Shown: positions 8,640 through 13,461 of the stretch, piece after piece
Position numbering within the stretch: the first letter of the stretch is position 1
Layout of the letters: every line of letters begins with the position of its first letter
From: an uncultured Prevotellaceae bacterium
GTDB lineage: Bacteria; Bacteroidota; Bacteroidia; Bacteroidales; Bacteroidaceae
Assembly (NCBI GenBank): GCA_937915745.1
Contig: CALGGJ010000120.1
Coordinates: 1-20,354, forward strand
Reading direction: 5' to 3'
DNA: 20,354 bases
Translations under genes and position numbers: made by a program
Notes under the pieces: generated by a model
Databases searched by the model: none
Seen by the model: only the letters and a program-made list of their open reading frames with translations
Told to the model about the DNA's origin: nothing

Positions 8640-8796
8640 TCCGCTGCAGTTTATTTGAACTTTCTATATAAGCTCCTCTGCAACAAAAAATTCTTGCTAA
8701 GGCAAGCGGCACAGCCGAGTGGTCCAGGATTTGGACTTATCAGATTTTTCACCTACCTTAGTGCTGCGATTAAAGACAAGCAAAAGCATCAATGAC
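8640..8796. other. Non-coding stretch upstream of the transposase remnant
   Basis: No gene is supported. A small hairpin CTTGC-TAAG-GCAAG lies near 8693-8706. The stretch may be the residual upstream end of the same insertion sequence, but no terminal inverted repeat could be identified. A 67-codon open frame here has no family features. Confidence 0.35.
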
Positions 8797-9110
8797 ATGG
8801 CAAATTTACATAAAAATATGAGAAAATCAATCCTTTTGGAAGAATATTTCATGTGAGAGAGCTTTTTTCCGTTTCGCAGGTACGGTTATCGACAAAGCAC
8901 TGGATCTTCGATGTACGTCATACGGCTGTCAGTACAGCGAGATTGCAGGTTTGCTGGCAAGAATTTACTTCTGTGGTGGTGACTGCGTTGAAGTGATTTT
9001 AGAGAAGTTCACTTTATGCCGTCGGAGTACATCGACAGTCATCGTCCATTGCAGTGAGACACGGGTTACCTACGATGGCAAGCAGCACGGGCGAGAAGTA
9101 TTTAGCGCAG
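8797..9110 (+). pseudogene. IS1380-family transposase remnant (N-terminal part, frameshifted)
   Basis: Conceptual translation in three pieces gives a recognisable IS1380-type N-terminus. ATG 8797 opens MANLH. A shift near 8812 leads to KYEKINPFGRIFHVRELFS, and a second shift near 8870 leads to AGTVIDKALDLRCTSYGCQY, then SEIAGLLARIYFCGGDCVEVI. The family hallmarks PFG.IF, LGLR-like and YGYQYSEI...YFCGG are all present in degraded form. Similarity fades after about 9000; a third shift (LPTMASSTGEKY frame) may continue to about 9110. More than 300 residues of the catalytic part are missing and no terminal repeats were found, so it is dead. It ends at the 3' end of the following minus-strand lipoprotein gene. 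Confidence 0.72.
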
Positions 9111-9113
9111 CAT

Positions 9114-9983
9114 TTATTCCTTTATAATTACCTTTTCCGCTTTCAGTTTCTTTGTAGTCGTGGTTCCGAGCATGGTGCTGCTTCGTCGCAGGACCTTGGT
9201 GTTACCCTTGATTTCAACATCGCCCGCCCCTTGCGACGAGATTGTGAGTTCGTCACAATCTACTTCAAGGTCGATATCGCCGGAGCCTTGTGCCGTGGCA
9301 GTGATGGTGTGCCCTGTAATGGTGGCATCGATATCGCCTGAACCATTTGTCACCAATTCTGTCTCGTCGGCATACCTGACGTTACGCAGGTCTGCATCGC
9401 CCGATCCGTTGACCTCTGCCGTAAGATACTGACATTCGAGGTCGCGCACGGTAACATCGCCCGAACCATGTAGGTGGATTGAGAACGCTGATTGGACCTT
9501 GAGCTGGCGTATGTCAATATCGCCCGAACCATTAACCTCGATATTGAGGTGTCCGACGGTGAGCGAGTCCTTGATGTCGAAGTCGCTCGACCCATTGAGG
9601 GTTATGTTTTCGATGTTTGGGGTGACGATATGTAGGCGCACACTCGGAAGATTGTAGTTCAGACGTCGTGCCACATCGACTACGAGGATTGAGGCGTTCT
9701 CTTCAAGTTCATCGTCTTCCACTGTGTATGAGTATTCGTCGATGGCATTCTCGTTTCCTTCAACCACGACTTCCATCTTTTCGCCTTGCACGAGTACTAT
9801 ATCTACTGCAGCATTGACCACAATGCCAGTGAAGGGCTTGAGCTCGAGAGTGTCGGTCGTAACCCTGCCCCATTTCTCAGAGTCGCGGTAGTCCTTGGTA
9901 CGAATGTTTACATCGCATGAGGTGAGCATGGCTGTACATACCAATCCTGTGAGTACAGCGATGATAATGAATGTTTGTTTCAT
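9114..9983 (-). CDS. DUF2807-type lipoprotein with GSGD beta-helix repeats
   Basis: A 289-residue putative lipoprotein. The ATG at 9983 begins MKQTFIIIAVLTGLVCTAML and leads to a lipobox LTSC with Cys23, so it should be lipid-anchored in the envelope. The frame extends 13 codons further upstream, but that would spoil the signal peptide. After a head segment with the family-typical KPFTGIVVNAAVDIVLVQGE, seven turns with G[SA][GS]D follow: NGSSDFDI, NGSGDIDI, HGSGDVTV, NGSGDADL, NGSGDIDA, QGSGDIDL and QGAGDVEI. These are the regular rungs of the auto-transporter-adhesin-head-like GIN domain (PF10988). Function in the family is unknown; proposed roles are adhesion or envelope stress. The basic tail TTTTKKLKAEKVIIKE lies outside the repeats. 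No clear promoter was seen. Confidence 0.85.
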   Translation of the reverse strand: MKQTFIIIAVLTGLVCTAMLTSCDVNIRTKDYRDSEKWGRVTTDTLELKPFTGIVVNAAVDIVLVQGEKMEVVVEGNENAIDEYSYTVEDDELEENASILVVDVARRLNYNLPSVRLHIVTPNIENITLNGSSDFDIKDSLTVGHLNIEVNGSGDIDIRQLKVQSAFSIHLHGSGDVTVRDLECQYLTAEVNGSGDADLRNVRYADETELVTNGSGDIDATITGHTITATAQGSGDIDLEVDCDELTISSQGAGDVEIKGNTKVLRRSSTMLGTTTTKKLKAEKVIIKE

Positions 9984-10022
9984 GATGTTATTATGTATGT
10001 TTTTGGTGGTGAACATTAACAT

Positions 10023-10121
10023 GAAGATTTTGTCATTGATTTATTTGATTTCAAATTGCAACTCATGTTCTTCATTAACTGTATGTTTTACTTCAATTTT
10101 TTCAAATGGAATCTGATACCC
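10023..10121. other. AT-rich spacer, no gene
   Basis: Upstream region of the DUF2807-type lipoprotein. No TAnnTTTG box on the minus strand, no hairpin and no credible coding frame was found before the mobile element that starts at 10127. Confidence 0.3.
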
Positions 10122-10393
10122 TTTATCCCAAATCGGTCATTAGCGTTTAGATGATTTTAAGTTTATTTTCGAGCAGGTTTTTTGCGGCATTGAAGGAGTA
10201 ATGGGGTTCCCAAAAAACACACGGATTGTCACGACGCAGTCGTGACTGAAAGGCCGTGAAAAAGATGCCAAAAAGAACGTTTTCGTTAAGCCAGAAGAGC
10301 AAAGTGCTTGCATTTTGCCTTGGCGAGGAAACGTCTGAATTTATTCGAAAGTTTTCAAAGCGCGAAACGGTCTAATGACCGATTTTGGTTTAT
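10122..10393. mobile_element. Complete 262-bp MITE-like element with 17-bp inverted ends and TTTAT duplication
   Basis: The element is 10127-10388. Its ends are CCCAAATCGGTCATTAG (10127-10143) and CTAATGACCGATTTTGG (10372-10388), inverted copies with one mismatch. TTTAT flanks it exactly on both sides (10122-10126 and 10389-10393). It has no coding capacity. A perfect 8-bp hairpin with a GCA loop lies at 10228-10246 (GTCACGAC and GTCGTGAC). Its left end is repeated without change at 1-53 and its right end, diverged, at 20272-20354. It is likely mobilised in trans by a transposase that is not in this window. Confidence 0.75.
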
Positions 10394-10428
10394 ATATTCC
10401 CAGTCGTTTCATGTCTGAATAAGACATC

Positions 10429-10830
10429 TTAAAAAAAGGCCCACCCTTTCATTGAACCGAATGTAATGCCCAATGGTTTTCCGCTATCCTCCCATATGTC
10501 AACTTTTGATGCATACTGATATGTCAGTTCTTTCTGAGTGGATTCGTCATACCACAGAGTCACTGTATAGTATTTTCTTCCATAATTCGAGTATATTTTA
10601 GCATCTGCATTTATTCCCTTGGTTATATCAAACATTGTGGTTGTATCTGAAACTTCTGGAATAATACCCTTTCTGTACCAATCAGGTCCAATTCGTTTGG
10701 TAACCTCAAAGGCAACACTAATCAGATACTTGTTTCGTTCAAATGGTTTCTTATTGATTAAGCCTATGCCTTGTGCTTTTACACCGACACCACTTATAAT
10801 GAAAAGAAAATATAACAATCTTGATTTCAT
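10429..10830 (-). CDS. Small secreted protein of unknown function
   Basis: A 133-residue protein starting MKSRLLYFLFIISGVGVKAQ, a short signal peptide with a probable cleavage after KAQ or before Gln. I do not recognise the mature part, which is mixed beta/alpha with many tyrosines and tryptophans (IGPDWYRKGIIP, YYTVTLWYDESTQKELTYQY, GSMKGWAFF). Codon use is clearly more AT-rich than in the flanking ABC genes, which may indicate acquired DNA. It starts 53 bases after the GntR gene stop, and no separate promoter is evident, so it may be the last gene of that unit. The stop is 41 bases from the MITE-like element. Confidence 0.6.
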   Translation of the reverse strand: MKSRLLYFLFIISGVGVKAQGIGLINKKPFERNKYLISVAFEVTKRIGPDWYRKGIIPEVSDTTTMFDITKGINADAKIYSNYGRKYYTVTLWYDESTQKELTYQYASKVDIWEDSGKPLGITFGSMKGWAFF

Positions 10831-10883
10831 ACTATTAAATATTTATGATGAATACTTAGCTCTTGTTATTATGGTACGGTCGG

Positions 10884-11279
10884 TTAGCCTGCGTCTGAAG
10901 AAGGATTCTTCTGTTTATGGCTTATAGATACGCTATTTAACAACTGTGTGAGTTCGTCGGCTGTGATGCCCAGTGTCTGCATGGTGCGCAGTAGCTCTGG
11001 CACCGACTCTTCCACAAATTCGGTCTTACGAACCGACTGTATCGTCTGCTGTGCTCCAGGGGAGACGAAGTAGCCAAGCCCGCGTTTGGTATAGATGATG
11101 TTGTGACTCTGGAGCCAGTCGTAGGCTCGCATCACCGTGTTGCTGTTCACCTCTACGTCGGCAGCGGTCTCGCGCACCGAGGGCACGCGTTCCTCCTCGG
11201 CCAAGTGGCCCAGCAGCACTTTGTCGCAGATATAGTCGGCTATCTGCAGGTATATTGCTTTCTTCCCGTTAAAGTTCAT
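10884..11279 (-). CDS. GntR-family transcriptional regulator, YtrA type
   Basis: A 131-residue regulator with an N-terminal winged helix (about 8-76) containing YLQIADYICDKVL, VPSVRETAADVEVNSNTVMRAY and GLGYFVSP, then a short helical dimerisation tail of about 50 residues. The short C-terminus with no ligand domain is typical of the YtrA subfamily, whose members control nearby ABC transporters. The start is the ATG at 11279, which overlaps the permease stop as ATGA. A GTG three codons earlier (11288) gives a longer form but is less likely. A candidate operator, GTGTTCTA-N6-TAATACAC, lies at the operon promoter (13102-13123), suggesting autoregulation. Here the regulator follows the transporter genes, whereas in Bacillus ytr it comes first. 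Confidence 0.88.
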   Translation of the reverse strand: MNFNGKKAIYLQIADYICDKVLLGHLAEEERVPSVRETAADVEVNSNTVMRAYDWLQSHNIIYTKRGLGYFVSPGAQQTIQSVRKTEFVEESVPELLRTMQTLGITADELTQLLNSVSISHKQKNPSSDAG

Positions 11280-12196
11280 TTGTTCCACGAGTTAGTGAGT
11301 TGTGCCTTTGTATATAGCTTGTAAGCCCACACGAACAGGGCGATGCCGCCTGCGGCACTTAGGGCTGCAAGTATGTAGAAGTAGATGTGGAGGTGCTCGA
11401 TGAAGTTGCGTGCGGTTTCGGGGTCAATGCTGTCGGCATGTTGGCTGAAGATGATGGAGCCGATAATGATGCAGATAGCGAAAATGAAGCCCACGAACTG
11501 CATGGCAACGTAGGTGATAATGATGTTGAACTTATACTTCAGAGCATTGCCCACTGCATAGATTCCCATTTCAAACAGCGCCATGCAAAGTGCGTACACC
11601 CATGATGAGGTTATTATGTTGTGAAGAATAGAATCGGGTTCCGGCTGATAAGTGGGGTCAACTGGTTGGCCACTCATGCTATAATCCATGAATGTGAATT
11701 GAGCGGTCATCTTATCGGGTATAGAGTAGAACACACTTGCAAACAACGACTGCACTCCATCGGTCGATTTGAATACAATGGCGCTGAGTGCGAGGTTGAG
11801 CAGGTCGGCCACAGCCACACTTACGACGGTCACCGCCAAACAGCCGCCAAGACATACAGTAAGGTGCCACAGATATTTCTCGAGGTTGGTAGCGGGTAGG
11901 GTCAGGTGAGTGATTCGCCCTTGCTTGTTGCGCAGCGGATGGAGCGTGCATCCTGCCATGACTTGAAACGCAATGATGATAATTGACACCGTAAATATGG
12001 CCGTCATGGTGAGGTCGTTGTAGGTGGTCTGCTCTGCACCTATCGAGAATGTGAGCCAACGCATCATGAACGAGATGAGAACCAATCCCACGATGGTGGC
12101 AAGGAGCACGAGTGCCAGGTTGCGATAGAACGAGCGGTTGATGGTGAGGTCGAATTTGGCATAGTGGCCAAAGCGGACATTGTCGAAGTTATTCAT
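11276..12196 (-). CDS. ABC transporter permease subunit (YtrA-linked)
   Basis: A 306-residue membrane protein with about six hydrophobic helices: near 24-45 (LALVLLATIVGLVLISFMM), 65-85, 112-140, 205-225, 228-252 and 273-295. No sequence motif gives a substrate. Its gene overlaps the upstream ATPase by 8 bases and the downstream GntR regulator by 4, so the three are tightly coupled. Like other YtrA-linked permeases it is probably an ABC-2-type exporter or a stress-response transporter in the inner membrane. A large extracytoplasmic loop (about 140-200) lies between the third and fourth helices. Confidence 0.8.
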   Translation of the reverse strand: MNNFDNVRFGHYAKFDLTINRSFYRNLALVLLATIVGLVLISFMMRWLTFSIGAEQTTYNDLTMTAIFTVSIIIIAFQVMAGCTLHPLRNKQGRITHLTLPATNLEKYLWHLTVCLGGCLAVTVVSVAVADLLNLALSAIVFKSTDGVQSLFASVFYSIPDKMTAQFTFMDYSMSGQPVDPTYQPEPDSILHNIITSSWVYALCMALFEMGIYAVGNALKYKFNIIITYVAMQFVGFIFAICIIIGSIIFSQHADSIDPETARNFIEHLHIYFYILAALSAAGGIALFVWAYKLYTKAQLTNSWNK

Positions 12197-12914
12197 TACG
12201 GAGTCCTCCTTTCCTTTCTTCTAATAAACGGTTAAACACATCCTCAAGGTTGATGACATCGTTGTCGCCAAAGAGCTGATCCATACGGGTGTTGAGCAGC
12301 ACGCAGTTGCGCTCAATCATCGTCACGTGGTCGAGCAGCAACTCTACGTCGCGCACCTGGTGGGTGGAGATGATCACTATCTGGTCGTCGTCGGTCGAGC
12401 TGGCCACAATCTTGCGGAACTGCGACTTCGATGGTATGTCGAGTCCGTTGGTCGGTTCGTCCATCACGAGCAGGTGGGTGCGTGCAGCCAGTGCGATGCT
12501 CATATACACCTTCTTCTTCTGTCCCATCGACAGCGCACCGAGGTTTATCTCGTGTGGCATCTCGAATGCATCAAGGCAGCTGTACATGAGGTCGGAGTCG
12601 AAACGTGGATAGAACGGGCGCATCACTTCGATGTATTTCTCGAGTATGATGGCCGGTAGGTTATACTCCTCGGGTACGATAAACATGTCGTTGAGCAGTT
12701 CGGGCCGACGTGTTGTAGTGTCAAGACCCTTGTAGGTCACTTGACCCGACTGAGGATGCAGCAAGCCCATGATGAGGTAGAGCAGTGTCGATTTGCCTGT
12801 GCCGTTCTTACCCAGCAATCCGTAGATACCGCCCTCTGTGTAGTCTAGCGAGAAGTGGTCCAACACTGCGAACCCCTTCTTGTAGCCGAATGTAATGTCT
12901 TTGATTTGTAGCAT
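12189..12914 (-). CDS. ABC transporter ATP-binding protein
   Basis: A 241-residue single nucleotide-binding domain. Walker A is GKNGTGKST at 35-43. The signature is LSMGQ at 128-132 in place of LSGGQ. Walker B is LLVMDEP at 148-154, with a D-loop NGLD and the H-loop His185 in IISTHQVRD. The Q-loop region reads FIVPEEYNLP, with Glu where Gln is usual; this is common in the BcrA/YtrB-like group. The start at 12914 (MLQIKDITFGYKKG) is the normal ATPase N-terminus. It is the first gene of the operon and powers the overlapping permease. The leader of about 200 bases from the predicted promoter is unusually long. The substrate is unknown; peptide or antibiotic export and envelope stress are common for this type. 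Confidence 0.9.
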   Translation of the reverse strand: MLQIKDITFGYKKGFAVLDHFSLDYTEGGIYGLLGKNGTGKSTLLYLIMGLLHPQSGQVTYKGLDTTTRRPELLNDMFIVPEEYNLPAIILEKYIEVMRPFYPRFDSDLMYSCLDAFEMPHEINLGALSMGQKKKVYMSIALAARTHLLVMDEPTNGLDIPSKSQFRKIVASSTDDDQIVIISTHQVRDVELLLDHVTMIERNCVLLNTRMDQLFGDNDVINLEDVFNRLLEERKGGLRNE

Positions 12915-13101
12915 AATGTTATAATGTTTTGTAGTTGTTGCCTGTTTCTATTTTTGTTTTTCACATGATGTAAAAAAATCATCACCATCTAATAGATTCT
13001 ATCATTGCGTTTCGTGATGTGTCTGACAGTGTGAGCCGTTGCATCCACTCGTGATTTTTTTATATAAACACCTTGATGCAGTTGTTTTGCATGGAGATAT
13101 A
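12915..13101 (-). other. Long leader of the ABC/GntR operon
   Basis: About 190-200 bases between the predicted start site and the ATPase ATG, AT-rich, with recurring GTGATG/CGTGAT words (for example near 13011-13020 and 13049-13055). No open frame or convincing fold was recognised. Confidence 0.35.
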
Positions 13102-13123
13102 GTGTTCTACCCTACTAATACAC
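13102..13123 (-). promoter_or_regulatory. Putative operator for the YtrA-type regulator
   Basis: A 22-bp interrupted dyad GTGTTCTA-CCCTAC-TAATACAC, with half-sites agreeing at 6 of 8 positions. It covers the predicted start site of the operon promoter. GTGTA...TACAC-like dyads fit GntR operators of the YtrA group, so this is the natural binding site for the regulator of the same operon. Binding is an inference. Confidence 0.5.
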
Positions 13124-13125
13124 CG

Positions 13126-13157
13126 CAAAGGTACGACACTTCTCCGAACTCACCAAA
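13126..13157 (-). promoter_or_regulatory. Bacteroidetes-type promoter of the ABC/GntR operon
   Basis: On the minus strand the sequence reads TTTG (13154-13157), a 20-base spacer, then TACCTTTG (13126-13133). Both match the Bacteroidetes -33/-7 consensus. Predicted transcription start is near 13118, inside the adjacent dyad. Confidence 0.7.
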
Positions 13158-13428
13158 CATATTCCGCATTTTAACACTTTTTTAACATTTAGCACATAGT
13201 CAGCCATCTGCTGATATGTGGATTTTATCGTTATCGTTTTGAGGTCTGAATTTATTCGAGCTGCAGTGTGATGCAACGCCACGACAACGCACTTTCCAAG
13301 TCGCAACCACACATACGTTTTTCCGACGTACATGCACATACTGCGTTCATTGCACACTTATTTCAGTGTTTTTACTCCTGCAACATTATTTTTGCGGCAC
13401 TGGGAACTCATGATTTAGATTTTTTTCG
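13158..13428. other. Divergent intergenic region with a short repeat remnant
   Basis: Between the leftward ABC operon promoter and the rightward lyase promoter. The 16-mer at 13244-13259 (GTCTGAATTTATTCGA) is identical to 10333-10348 inside the MITE-like element and may be a relic of another copy. No gene is supported here. Confidence 0.35.
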
Positions 13429-13436
13429 TAAATTTG
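13429..13436 (+). promoter_or_regulatory. -7 box of the large lyase gene
   Basis: TAAATTTG is an exact TAnnTTTG match 25 bases before the ATG at 13462. No good -33 element is seen at the usual spacing, so the promoter may be weak or need an activator. Confidence 0.5.
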
Positions 13437-13461
13437 TGGCGCAACTAATTCTTAACTTTTT

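Noticed and set aside
8705..8750. GCCGAGTGG-like word suggesting a tRNA
   Set aside because: No acceptor stem, T arm or anticodon arm can be paired around it.
8592..8795. 67-codon open frame before the transposase remnant
   Set aside because: It starts inside the promoter region of the beta-helix gene and has no family features; it more likely covers insertion-sequence flank.
11280..11288. GTG start giving the GntR regulator three extra residues
   Set aside because: The ATG at 11279 forms a standard ATGA overlap with the permease stop and gives a normal winged-helix start.
13115..13357. 80-codon minus-strand frame upstream of the ABC operon
   Set aside because: It covers the predicted promoter and operator of that operon and shows no protein features.
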